From: Termitomyces sp. T153 | Lineage: Eukaryota > Basidiomycota > Agaricomycetes > Agaricales > Lyophyllaceae | Reading direction: 5' to 3' | Assembly (NCBI GenBank): GCA_018296165.2 | Contig: JACKQL020000105.1 | Span: forward strand, 62,001 to 126,000 | Length of the DNA: 64,000 nt | Shown: positions 31,741 to 43,229 of the stretch, one piece after another | Numbering within the stretch: position 1 is the stretch's first letter | How the letters are laid out: every line of letters begins with the position of its first letter | The notes under the pieces: generated by a model | What the model saw: only the letters and a program-made list of their open reading frames with translations | Database searches by the model: none | Told to the model about the DNA's origin: nothing | Program-made: the position numbers and the translations under genes

Positions 31741-32009
31741 GAGCTTCTGGAGAAAAACACTCAACAACACCCAAATCTAGACTCTAATCCAAAACAAAAA
31801 TCTATTGAGATTGGCCTCAATCTCCAGACTCCTAGCATGCAACTACATATAAATATAACCAGAGGATAGTCCTCTATAAAAAGTACTTGTGATCTGAAGA
31901 TGTGAGATCAACAATGAATGGTAGGCCTGAAATGAAGAAGACAATCTTAAAAAAGGCAACACTTGTCTGAGTTATGGACAAAGAACTAGTGCAGCATAAG
32001 GGCTGAAAC
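31741..32009. other. CpG-poor unassigned DNA between retroelement fragments
   Basis: Nothing recognised; probably degraded retroelement or flanking DNA. Confidence 0.35.
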
Positions 32010-32818
32010 TGTTAGAACTGTATACTCAAGACACACTGACAGCATATAAGTAAGTCTATAATCCTCAGTTCAATACTCAATTGACTGATAGCTACCTGAC
32101 AGGATATAAGTAAGTTTATAATCTGTGAAGTAGCATAAGTATGTGTTGGGTTGATACTATAGTGATGTTTGCTTACCCTCAGTTCAATACTCAATTGACT
32201 GAGAGTATTTGTAGTGTAGTGTCCATATATATACATATTTTGGTAACAATGGGACAATGGAAAAGGCTACATAAGTGGCCAGTGTGATATTGGTGAAGAG
32301 CCAAAGGGAAGTGATAACAATGAACCAGTGTAGGGGTCAATGGTGCTTGTTTGATGACTAACAGAAACTGAGACCTATAGATAGGGAAAGAAAAAGAAAA
32401 TAAGGAAAGACTATAAGGAGAGAGAATGGGACTTCCCTGACAGTACAAGTGAAGTGCATGAGGGAGTATGTAGTAGTGCAGCATGCACTAGCAGCACAAG
32501 GGCTACCAATTGCTATTACACAATCTAGTCTTGACTTGCCAGCTATACAATAGGAAACAACAGTTGGAGGGCTGATAGAGGGGAGCATTGGGGATACCCA
32601 GGGGCTTAGGGAGGAATGGAGGAGTGATGGGGCCTGGAGGGGAGATGTCAGAGTTGTCCAAGGCAGTGTTGGAGTTAGTCAAAGAAGCATCAGAGTTTGC
32701 CAGGGCAGGTGCTGGGGTTGGGCAAAGGTTGGGGCAGGTTGAGGGGCATTGGTGGGTGCTGTGAAGGTGTAGGAGTCACTCAGGAAGAGGTCCAGAGGTC
32801 CAGGGATGGGTTGTGACA
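32010..32818. repeat. Degraded LTR-like repeat block
   Basis: Begins TGTTAGAACTG and ends GGTTGTGACA. 32010-32230 shares internal motifs (CCTCAGTTCAATACTCAATTG type) with the reverse complement of the Copia LTR at 33352-33728. 32640-32818 is the CpG-depleted counterpart of 5049-5214. I cannot tell whether this is one LTR or two adjoining fragments. Confidence 0.5.
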
Positions 32819-32869
32819 CTGACCAGTTAATCTCACTAGCTTCACAGACTTGGATTGGGTGAATTGCCT

Positions 32870-33351
32870 TGACATGTGGCACAGCATTGGCAGCTATGCA
32901 TGGAGCCTGGGTTCTGGATGGATCTCTTGGGCTGCATGCAAGTAGAAATCCATGGCAGCCTTGTCATGCAAAGCCAAATACATGGCAGCCTTCAAGAGCA
33001 CTCAGGAGTGCATCTGAGTGTAGGCCCTACTCAAAGGAATTAGGCACAATGTTACTTCTGCCCACACACCAATCTTGTGCAATAATAACACAGCTATCAA
33101 CCTCTTGGAAGACCTGACTCTCCATGTGCATGTTAAACATGTTGACATCAAGTATTATTTACTCCATGAACATGTCCAGTCTAACAGAATATGTATACAC
33201 TACATCAATACAAAATGCAGCATTGCCAACCTATTCACCAAAGCTTGGCTGGCTCCTCTCTTTACCTGCTTATGTGCTCTACTAGGTCTCCAATGATGCC
33301 ACAATCATATGCAAGAAGGAGCACTATGGCAAGGTTTCTAGTAAGGAGGAG
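32870..33351 (+). pseudogene. Ty1/Copia 3' end (RNase H fragment)
   Basis: The plus strand encodes the end of a Copia pol: NNNTAINLLEDLTLHVHVKH, VDIKYYLLHEHVQ, then NLFTKALL-like NLFTKAWLAPLF and LGLQ stop (about 33075-33296). This matches the conserved RNase H tail 'K-H-I-D-x-x-Y-H...A-D-x-x-T-K'. Upstream parts are missing or frame-broken. A purine-rich tract (GTAAGGAGGAG, ending 33351) precedes the LTR, as expected for the polypurine primer of plus-strand synthesis. Confidence 0.8.
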
Positions 33352-33728
33352 TGTTGGTATGCCACATTGTGGCCACTTGAAGGTATCATCAACCTTGCTA
33401 CCATTGTCTGCTCACTATTCTCTTTATCCCTTAATTTATCATCCTTTATTCATATACCTACCCTGACATACACACTCTCCATTATCACCACCATATATAT
33501 ATACACTTACATACCCACCTGCACCCTCAGTCAGCTATACACTGAACTAAGGGTGAGTTGCTACTATACTGAAATGTTTGGACCCACATACTAATGTAAC
33601 TTGCATAGATATATTGACTTACCAATTCACTCAGGTACAGTAACTACAATCAGCTATACACTGAACTGTGGATATATTAACTTACCAATTCACTCAGATC
33701 AACATCTTCTGGAATTAGGGCTCTAACA
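33352..33728 (+). repeat. Copia 3' LTR
   Basis: 377 bp, TGTTGGTATGCC...GGGCTCTAACA, right after the polypurine tract. It contains an internal near-duplication (GATATATTRACTTACCAATT, then CACTCAG, twice). Its right end at 33728 is also the edge of the CpG-poor block. Confidence 0.8.
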
Positions 33729-34300
33729 AAATAACGTTCGGCATTGATTCGGCATGTTCGAGCAGACGGCCTTGGGGGGTTTTACATCAATTCCCATCAT
33801 ATGGTGGATTCCCAAATAGTTTAATCTTCAGATCAGTGACCTTGTGACGTCCAAATGAAAAGATTAGTCCACAAAAATATGGAGTCGGACCTTTTACATA
33901 GGCATTGTACATTTATGAGCCCTCCTGTACAAGTTTGCCGCGGACTTTGCCGGACTAGACAAGAGCGAAATCATGGTGCCTGGAACAACTTAAGCGTAGA
34001 CGTGGGGTCTTGCTTATTTAGTGTATCACGACGAGCTCGAGGACGATGGTCATTCGAAGAGACATCGATCTGATTAAAGGGCGATCGGCACATTATACTG
34101 TTCTGTACGTGCGTTTCACGTTCATACTTTATACCAGGGTGATTTAACAAAAACGTCTTTTTTATCCGGTCTGATCTCCCGGGTCGATCTCGGGTCAGGG
34201 TGAAGGGCAACGTCAAGATTAACACTCAGCTGTGTTGCATGCTGTGGTCTGCTGATAATCCACGGACGAATCAGCTACCTACGTTTAAGCTTTCATTTCC
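33729..34300. other. Intergenic, upstream of the Dicer gene
   Basis: Normal-composition unique DNA, CpG-containing from the first bases (AACGTTCGGC). No gene is recognised. It is the presumed promoter-proximal region of the Dicer-like gene. Confidence 0.5.
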
Positions 34301-34308
34301 TATATAAT
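34300..34308 (+). promoter_or_regulatory. TATA-like element upstream of the Dicer gene
   Basis: CTATATAAT lies about 100 bp before the ATG at 34405, a plausible core promoter position given a short leader. Confidence 0.4.
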
Positions 34309-34404
34309 CTCGATCAAAGGTGCTGGGGTACGATATCAAGTTGTCTGGCATAGAGAGCTCCTGTGTGCTGATATATTCTCAAGTTGACTAAGGTACTATT
34401 TAGA

Positions 34405-37400
34405 ATGGCTCTCCCTTCCGATGGAATAACGACACGAGGGTATCAACAGGAGATGCTGGAAGAGAGTCTGCGGAGGAACATCATCACTGCCCTTGACACT
34501 GGATCGGGCAAGACCCACATTGCAGTCTTGCGAATAAAGACTGAAGTTGAGCGGCAGACCGTGAAGGTACGATCGAAGGTCGCACGATAATTTCGACCGA
34601 TCTCATTCTCCTTCACCCGACAGGTATCGTGGTTTGTTGCGCCGACCGTAGCACTCTGCGAGCAGCAGCGCAACGTTATACAGGGAGCGATACCTGGCCC
34701 TGTCGGTATCATCTCGGGTTCTCAAGAACCTGATCAGTGGAAGAACGCTGCGTTGTGGCAGACCGCCTTGCGGAACAATCGTGTTCTGGTGACTACTCCA
34801 CAGGTTCTCCTAGACGCTCTTCGCCACTCTTACGTCAGTCTTGGCCGCGACATCAGCCTCCTGATTTTCGACGAAGCTCACCATGCTGTCGATAACCATC
34901 CATATAACAGGATTATGAAGGAATTCTACTTTACCCTCCCTCCACATCTATCATCCGCCTCTTCAGGCTATCAGCGCCCGTCCATTCTAGGATTAACCGC
35001 GAGTCCAATTTATGGCGGTAACGTTGAAAAAGCATTCAAGTATGTACCTCCTTGACATACCATGAAAGCAGGACTGAACTCGTTGTAGAATTATTGAGGA
35101 AAACTTGGACAGTACGATCTGCACACCTCGTCGTCATAAAGACGAACTAGAGAAGTATGTGCACCGTCCAGTTTTCAGGCATGCTCTCTTCAATCCTCCT
35201 GACGTGGCCAATCCTCCCTTCTCGACTAATCTTGCTGCTCTTAATGCTATCGTCAAAACTATAAACATACAGAATGATCCCTACGTTCATTCTCTGCGCA
35301 AGCAGTTGTCTCGTGTCATCCCTGGTACGGCCGATTACCACCGAATCGACCAGAAACTCTCCAAGGTCATTCAAAAGGAAGACTCATTCACACATAAAGG
35401 GCTCCGCGATTTTGAGCGCACTGCGCAAGCAATCTGTCAGGATCTGGGCTCTTGGGCAGCCGACTGGTATGTGTGGGAAGTCATTCAGCACGCTAAACAG
35501 GCGGCAAATCCGCACAACAACATTATATCGACGTGGAAGAATCAAGAAAAGGTTTATCTTCTTGATATCATTAACCGCATCGAGGTATTGCCTGTATCTT
35601 ATTATGCGGAAGACATTTCAGAAGAGTGTTCGGATAAAGTCCAAGTGCTCATTCATACACTCCTGGGCGAGAAGCTTGACAGTGAATCCATGAACGAATT
35701 GTATTCAGGCCTTGTCTTCGTGCAGCGGCGCGATACCGTTCTCGCGCTGGCAGAGCTCCTACGACATCATCCCTTCACAAAGGACACCTTCAAGTTCGGA
35801 TGCCTGCTTGGAACTTCTGATAGTTCCTACCGCCACTCATTCCTCGACATCACACGTTTCCTGCTCAAGGACTCCCACCAAGACACCCTAGATGATTTTA
35901 AAATCGGCGAGAAGACAGTCATTATCTCTACCGCCGTTGCAGAAGAAGGAATAGATATGCAAGCATGCGGCAGCGTTATTCGTTGGGATCCGCCCCAGAA
36001 TATGGCGAGTTGGGCGCAGAGCCGTGGCCGTGCACGCCGTAAGAGAAGCACTTATACTGTCCTATTTCAAAAGGGTGGCCCAGAGCAGAAAAACATTTCA
36101 AAGTGGCAGGACTTGGAGCGTAAGATGGTTGCATTGTATAACGACCCTTCTCGAGAGTCCGTCCCTGAGGAAGCTGGCATTGATGGTGACGATGACGACG
36201 ATGACGTCCTTGGGTTCCGTGTTCCATCGACAGGGTACGTTCTCCGCTCATTCATCAATCTTTCCATCTAACTCATAGACCGGAATTCTGTAGAGCTCTT
36301 CTTACACTACACTCTGCAGTATCTCACCTTTCCCATTTTTGTGCCGTGATTCCTTCCAGCGCTCACGCAGATAACCGACCCTTATACGATACCGACCCCC
36401 AGGAGTTTCCGGAGGGCTGGCACTCTTTCGACAATCGCTCAAAACCTTCCGCATATCCTGATTCTGGACCTTTTGGATCCACAGTAACGCTTCCCCGATC
36501 TCTTCCGCTTCCGAGTCGTGAGTTTGCTACGGAGAGGATCTACAGAAGTAGGATATCCGCACATCGGCATGCAGCATTCACAGCGTATAAAGCTCTGTAC
36601 GATGCGGGACTGCTGAATGAAAACCTGCTACCAATAACAAGCGTTACCGAACCTCATTTGGAAGAAGAGGTCAAGGAGATGCTTAAGGATGTTGAACAGC
36701 GAGCAGGGTTCGCCGACGTCTCTCTGCAAATTGATCCATGGTTTGTTGAAGACCTCAAACTCGTGTGCTGGCACACCTACGAGTTGGCTATAGATAGTCT
36801 TCCTCCTTTGATCTTGTTTAGCGTGTCTCGCCCAATATTTTTGCCCAATGACGAGGGACCGATGTTGTATCGCCCTGGACAAGCCACGATCTCGACCCAT
36901 TTGCGTTACATCGAGTCCGTCGGACTGTCTGACGCGCGTCTTGAGCAGGCAAGACAGTATACCAAAATGCTTTTCTGGTCTTTCCATGATTCGCGCATGT
37001 CTTGGGATAAGGATGATTTCCCGTACCTTGTCCTCCCGAAGGAGATTGATTTCAATTGGCGAGAGCGCAGGGCGTGGCTCTCCGAAATGAACGCCGCCAG
37101 AGGATCGACGAGAGCTGATGAATGTTTCGCGGACGCTGAGAAGTTTGGTCAAGCATTCGGTTATCCGACCGATTTAACAATCATCCGAAACGGTCTTCGG
37201 TTTGGTAAGGGTTATAGGTTCGTCGGTTGGCGCTACGACCCATTGAATGAAGAAGAGGAGAATACTTTCCGCAAATATTACTCTCATTTGGAGAATCTTG
37301 ATAATATCTATCCTCTTCTAGAAGTACGATCTCTTCCTCCTCGCTCCAACTTCCTGGTTCCCGTTGTAACTCCCGATCTCGAAAAAAAGCCCCAGAAGAA

Positions 37401-39164
37401 TATCTTTCTCATACCAAGGATCTCGTCAATAGTCGTTCTCTCTCACGCTGAATCCGAGTACGCATCCTTGTTGCCATCCATTCTTCGTTCCCTCGCTTGT
37501 TCTATCACAGTTTCCTCGTTGCGCGATGAGCTATTGGCTTCGACGCCTCTATATGATATCCCCAACTCGTTGCTGCTGACTGCGATGACGGCACCAGTAT
37601 CTGGCGAGCGGACAAACTACCAACGTCTCGAAACGTTGGGTGACACAGTTCTCAAATTTCTTGTGGCCATTCAACTTCTTGCCGAATACCCTCTATGGCA
37701 TGAAGGGTATTTGAGCCGAAAAAAGGATCATGCTGTGGCAAATGTTCGCCTCGCAAAGGAGAATATCAGTAGGAACCTCTATCAGTGGATCATACGAGGT
37801 ATCTTTGTTCTATGTACATATCTGAAATCGACGACTAAAATGTGTGGAATAGATCGCATGTTGGGAAGGAAGTGGAAGCCGAACTACATCAGGCCTGAGA
37901 TCACAAGCACGACGGTCGAAGCACAAGCAGAACCCACCGAGGGGAACAATAATGGCAAGAAAAAGAAGAAACAGCAGGAGCTTTCAACGAAAGGTCGGTC
38001 ACATTTAGGGCAAAAATGTTCCATCGAGTACTCATTCTCTTTTTTGCTATAGTCCTTGCCGATGTCGTTGAATCTCTTATCGGTGCTGCATATATTCACG
38101 GTGGATTTGAGCTTGGTTACCAATGTGCCAGTTTTTTCGACATGGGCCTTAGATGGCAACCTCTACCCATAAGAATCCAAGCGCTACTTGCTCGTATGGA
38201 AATAGAAGATGAGTATCCATCCCAGCTCGCCCATGTTGAATGTATTCTGGGATATACCTTTAAACGAAAAAGCCTTCTGATTGAAGCTCTCACTCACGCC
38301 AGCTATGAACAAAACCTCTACACACCATCTTATGAAAGGATGGAATTCCTTGGGGATTCTGTGCTAGATATGATAGTCACCGATTTTTTATACCATGCTC
38401 CAGGAAAGAACTATAGCCCCGGTCACATCCACCTTCGGAAATCTGCTGTGGTTAATGCTCATATCCTTGCTTATATCTGCCTTTCTTCCTCCACCACGGC
38501 CAACGCTACTATGCCGGGAATTGGTTCCGAGGGAACGATTACTCTCCTACCTGAAACTCATATCATACATTTGTGGCAGTGTCTCCTCCACTCAAGCCCA
38601 TTGATTCTTGAAGATCAAAGGTCGACTGCTGTGCGATATAAACACCGCAGAGACGATATTCATCGAGCATTGGTGGGCGGAAGTTTATTCCCATGGGCAG
38701 ATCTCATCCGACTTCAGGCGCCAAAATTTTTCAGTGATATGGTCGAGTCTCTTATTGGGGCAGTATTCCTGGATTCCTCGGGGGACATCGACGTCGCGCG
38801 ATCAGTTATGACCAAACTTGGAATCCTTCCAATTTTGGACCGAATTGTTCGCGACGACGTTGATGTCCTCCATCCTGTGTCTAGACTTTCTTTGTGGGCA
38901 CAAAAGCATGATAAAGAGCTCGAGTATCGGTATGAGAAGGAAAAGGGCAAGGTCAGTTGTGTTGTATTGGTAAACGAGAAGGAAGAGTGTCGAATGACCG
39001 AGCTCTATCATGGTCGAGCCAGCCAAGAGGAAGTTAAGTTCATGGCTGCAGAGCATGCAATCAAGCTATTTCGATTGCGAGACGTAGATGTTAACTATAC
39101 CCTTCTGAAAAAACGACGGTTGACGAAGAAAAAGAAGGTGATCAATACGACGGACTCCAGGTAG
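34405..39164 (+). CDS. Dicer-like ribonuclease III
   Basis: Six exons: 34405-34566, 34624-35039, 35089-36234, 36294-37798, 37853-37993, 38053-39164. They close in frame to 1493 aa. In order: a DExD/H helicase with Walker [13 protein letters not shown] (IFDEAHHA), GLTASP, and motif [13 protein letters not shown]; the Dicer dimerisation domain ([11 protein letters not shown]...[13 protein letters not shown]); RNase IIIa ([12 protein letters not shown] and [11 protein letters not shown]); RNase IIIb ([13 protein letters not shown] and [11 protein letters not shown]). The Glu and Asp catalytic residues are present in both RNase III sites. There is no obvious PAZ, as is common in fungi. A basic C-terminus ([11 protein letters not shown]) may be a double-stranded RNA-binding or nuclear signal. 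It cuts dsRNA into small RNAs for silencing. The start is the first ATG in frame. Intron 4 (54 nt) and its surroundings remain open if retained. Confidence 0.93.
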
Positions 39165-39607
39165 AGGAAACCAGGGTCTATTTTCAAAGACGGGTAAATG
39201 TCTATTTCTCATTTTCTTATGGAAGCATTTCGAATACATAGGATTTAAAATTTCCTGTTCTGTGGGACACAACCAACCTCACCCTGGATTGTAGATTTGA
39301 CTCTTTTCGTGTCGCTTGTATTGCTTGATGTAGAATACCAGTAAATACATATGATCCGGGTGTCATTCTAGTATAGGTGCTTTGCTTCATCAATTGAATT
39401 GTTCATTGAGTGGTCAAGTGGTGTTGACTTAAACAATAGAGTGGATTAACATATGTACAATGGTATCGTGCATCAAAAGATCTGGGATGCACTATTCATC
39501 CTTTTGTATGAGTGTCAAGGGTGGTAATCTCACTATCAGTAACAATTATGATCTAATTCCGAGATCTAGAATAGATTGAGGTATTATCATTCAATGAAAA
39601 ATTTGTT

Positions 39608-39725
39608 GTCTTGAAAAACGTTAGCACTCACGTGAGCTGTATGTAACTCACGTAATGCCATCATGTGACTTTACACATTTTGTTTGAAAAAAATAGTGTC
39701 TTGAAAAACATTAGCATTCACGTGA
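39608..39725. repeat. 28-bp direct repeat pair, 90 bp apart
   Basis: GTCTTGAAAAACRTTAGCAYTCACGTGA occurs at 39608-39635 and 39698-39725, with two transition differences; both copies contain CACGTG (E-box-like). Further CACGT and CATGTG words lie between. It lies about 450 bp downstream of the Dicer stop. Confidence 0.8.
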
Positions 39726-40126
39726 TGACCTTTTCTTCGATAGCCATGTGATCAAAATATTCCTGCTCGTTGAAACTATTGTATATGTAATCATCAAAAA
39801 GCTGAGAATGTCAGCAATCCATAATGCCCGTTACTCTTTTGGCCTTCGTCTGGTGGTAGCTACACCTGCAATAGTTGTGCACTACTAACTCGCAGGTAAA
39901 ACTACTAGCAGGTAACATCATACCTAATTTTCAGATTGAAATGACAGTACATTTCTAGATACATGCAGAGGTCGGTCAGCATTTGTTGTATTATACGTAA
40001 AGGATGATTAGTTGATTCATATAAGGATAGATTGTGTGCTGCCTTGTAGATCTCAGACATGCCATGCTCACAACAGCCCATACTCAATGGTTCCCCTTTC
40101 CTGTCAGGATGGTCTAGTGGACTATA

Positions 40127-40446
40127 CCCTTGATTCACAAAGCCTGGATTGAGCAGGGAAACCATTGAGGATAAGACAAAGACCTGACTGTCTGTCAATG
40201 ATGTACCAGAGAATGCCAACTGCAGGAAATGTATGATATATTTAATGGTTGTATAAAATGATTGTCTGACTTATGGTGAGGAAAATTTTTTCAAGGATAG
40301 AGTGATCTCAAATGGTGAAGAAAGGAGATCAATGCAAGGAAAGACATATCCAGGTTTCTTAGAGCTTAGTTGGCTCAAGTTAAATGGCTCCCTTGATTGA
40401 CAAAGTCTGGATTGAGCAGAAAACCATTGAGGATAAGACAAAGATT
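40127..40446. repeat. ~55-bp direct repeat pair
   Basis: CCCTTGATTSACAAAGYCTGG followed by ATTGAGCAG and AACCATTGAGGATAAGACAA occurs at 40127-40181 and 40389-40444. The spacing is about 262 bp. Confidence 0.8.
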
Positions 40447-40485
40447 CATAATGATCTTGGACATCAGTCAGTTGGAAAAATGAAG

Positions 40486-41226
40486 TCCCGGGAAGTTCCC
40501 AAGAAATCTTGTCTGCAAAATAAAATAGGGGATTCAAGGGGAAGTTTTGGCCAAATCTAAGTTCCAACTTTGCAGATTTGAGGCCTCTGATGAAGCAACC
40601 TTGGTCCGTAATGTTGAGGATTTGAGGCTCAGCAAGATGAAATTTTTGGGATTTTGACAACAAAATTCTGAGCATTTGAGGCAATCTGAGTCCCTTAATC
40701 GAGGTGTATGACAGGTTTGCAATGTAAATTTACATATCAACTTGTTACATGTGTGATAGCACAACAAATCACATTGTTGCTTCAATCATCCTCACCTCAG
40801 TAATTTTCAGTCTCCATACATGCCCCTGTTGACAATGTCATCTTTAACCTTGGGCTTATGCACTTGTTGATGATGATGTTCTTCACAAATCTGTGACACC
40901 TCTTGCCACATCGCGATGGAATTTTTGCATCACACAAAACTAAAGCCCATTCTTGCCAAAGAACCTGTTGTGAAGATTTGCATTCCAATTGGTGGGCTAT
41001 CTCGTAGATAGACTCAAGATATAGTTAGTTATATAGCTCAGTTTCACAACATTAGCACCAATAGTGGGTGAACAGAAAAAACAATGAAAAAAATGAGAAT
41101 TTCCGTTTTAAGACACATGTTTTGCAAATGTTGTCCGTGATTGCGGATTTGAGGTCCCAAAGATAGCGGATTTGAGGCCAAGATTTAGGAAATTCCCAGA
41201 CAAGGTTTCTTGGGAGCTTCCCAGGG
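40486..41226. repeat. Inverted-repeat pair (possible degraded TIR element)
   Basis: The left arm at 40486-40515 (GGGAAGTTCCCAAGAAATCT then TGTCTG) and right arm at 41197-41226 are inverted and about 30 bp long with a few transitions. Inside, GATTTGAGGC recurs several times in the same orientation. No transposase is seen between them, so it would be a non-autonomous remnant. Confidence 0.5.
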
Positions 41227-41300
41227 CCTGAAAAATGACAAGTGCAACCCAGCTTCTTCCACCTAACGATTATAGGTACCATTTACCCATTATTGACTTA

Positions 41301-41388
41301 GCATTAATGGGGTAGTGGTAACCTGGGTCGTTGCCATAGTTCTTTCGATTTTCTCGACCCGCCGGGGGTTCGATTCCCCCTTAATGCA
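41301..41388 (+). tRNA. tRNA-Gly (anticodon GCC) with intron
   Basis: Acceptor GCATTAA pairs 7/7 with TTAATGC, discriminator A. D arm GGGGTAGTGGTAACC. Anticodon stem GGTCG/CGACC with loop TTGCCAT (anticodon GCC), interrupted by an intron of about 17 nt after A37. T arm CGGGGG-TTCGATT-CCCCC. A T6 run about 20 nt downstream fits Pol III termination. Confidence 0.9.
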
Positions 41389-43229
41389 ATCTGTTGATGT
41401 AGCTATCTGTTTTTTGAAGACTTTTTTTTTGTCCCCCTACTTACTTAAGCAGAATTTTCAATCTCAACGCTGAGAACAAGGGCCTCTCCCACCCACCCGG
41501 GGGCGTTGTCCGATTCACCCCCGGTTTCAAGCTAGTGTTGTCATATCGCACTGCATCATATGGTCGAGTTTTCGTTCAGCGGGGTCTGTTCGCCACACAA
41601 CGTAAGGAAAGGGAACAGAACCTCAGAAGGCGTATTCAGCTCCATCGGCCAAGTCGATCTCTGCTGGGACCCCGTTGTGTAGGACTGTTTTTGTCTGAGG
41701 ATATATGCGCGCAAAAGATCGCGCTGTGATGACTCAGGAACATGAACCTACCGTTCTGCCTATTTTGCCTGATCAATCGTTTCTTAAGAGACTGCCAGCC
41801 TCGATTCCCTGCCGGTATCCCAACTTTTGTCCGTTTTTGTTTGATGATAGATGCCAGTAGGCAATTATGGAAGGGAAATCCTACCTCCTGCTAAGTCTGT
41901 CTTGTCTATTGTCCCTCCAGGGTCGACCACATAAGCCCCAAGTAGAGGTGGAATACAGCCAGGCGTACCGCATCCTGACAAGCGCCAAGCGGAAGGCCGA
42001 GGACGAAGAGTATAAAATGGTTTTCAAGAATTCATAGGCTAGTCTGTTAAGTAGTATGTGCGTGCGGATTTCAAGTGGGACTGATCGAGTCGCAGGTGCA
42101 AGAAAGTTGGGATATTGAAAGTATTGAGGTGTGGAGAGATTGGACATGTTCTGTGAGGGCTCGTTGGACGTTGAAACTTACAAAGGCGTACTTGGCGTGG
42201 CATAACACGACATACATGAAGAATATGTTCTATTCCTGTTCGGTGATTGCTATACGTTGAGAGCTGTACGGGAATCAAGAATAGTGAGAGCACGATGCGA
42301 TTTGAAGGTGAGAGATGGGGCAAGGTCAACTTGAACGTGCTCTGATCATCTCTTCATCTCAAACGCTCAGGTACCGGTCCGGGTTCCGAGTCCTACTTGA
42401 TTGTGATCGCCTATCCAACTTTTGTCGTACACATTCTCACTCAATAGTTACATGACAAATTACACAGAGCCGCCTTTCCAGATGCATCTCTGACCTGCGC
42501 AGGACGACATCCCCGGTCAGTTAGCATTGCTGACATTGGCAGGTATCCACACTGAGGACATCTCAATGTGTAGAATACAGCGAGTCTCGATACATAAACT
42601 TCCGGGGTGTACGCGTCAATGCTCAACCACAAGGTCAGATTGGACTTACGACAATTCCGTGATAACAAGCGCGCGTCAGTATGAGAGCATGTAGAGTTGA
42701 TACTGCCATCGTGTATTTCCTCCTACCAAGAGACCACCAGGGCTGCTTTTTGAGCTATGGGTCCAATTGACGATGAGGCTAGCGAGAATAGACCCAGGGA
42801 TTACCCTGATAAATATTATGGTATAGTTGCGGTAAGGTGTGGTTGATAGCTCCGAGTCGGCCCGGGATGTACTGCTCAAGGTAGAGGAGCAGGAAGCTGT
42901 TGAAGGTGGGGTATGCCAGTCCAATGAATTCTATCAGTTGTAATTGGCATTAACAGCGAAACAAAGCGTGTTGATTCATTCCGCGATATCTTGACGATCA
43001 ACAGTCAAACATACTAGGGATATTTTCACCCCATCCTATCGTCCTTCAAACACACTGGAATCAGGAATTAGCCAACGACCGAATGACAACTGGCCTTTCT
43101 GAACTGGAAGATAAAATAGTACATAAGATTGAATCCATAACTTCGTGAAGTCATCAACGGTTCAACGTTCGATATTGTCCGATTGAAATGTCGAGTACGC
43201 TAAGTATTAATATGAGAATTCAACATGAG
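41389..43229. other. Unassigned region
   Basis: No gene is recognised. A short plus-strand frame near 41920-42037 (EVEYSQAYRILTSAKRKAED ending FKNS) is lysine- and acid-rich and may be the end of a broken gene, but I cannot name it. A minus-strand frame at 42676-42924 is Ser/Thr-rich without motif. Confidence 0.35.

Larger units (their letters stand above)
39165..41300. other. Intergenic with several local repeats
   Basis: No gene is assigned. It contains direct repeats at 39608/39698 and 40127/40389 and an inverted pair at 40486/41197 (separate entries). Minus-strand open frames at 39905-40219 and 40271-40684 look protein-like over short spans, but they overlap the repeats in different frames. 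I read them as a degraded or repeat-derived sequence rather than a gene. Confidence 0.45.

Noticed and set aside
40271..40684. 137-codon minus-strand frame with protein-like character
   Set aside because: It overlaps a duplicated block that is read in another frame in its second copy at 39905-40219, so coding is unlikely.
41920..42037. Short lysine- and acid-rich frame, possible end of a ribosome-biogenesis-type protein
   Set aside because: Too short, with no upstream exons. Naming it would be a guess.
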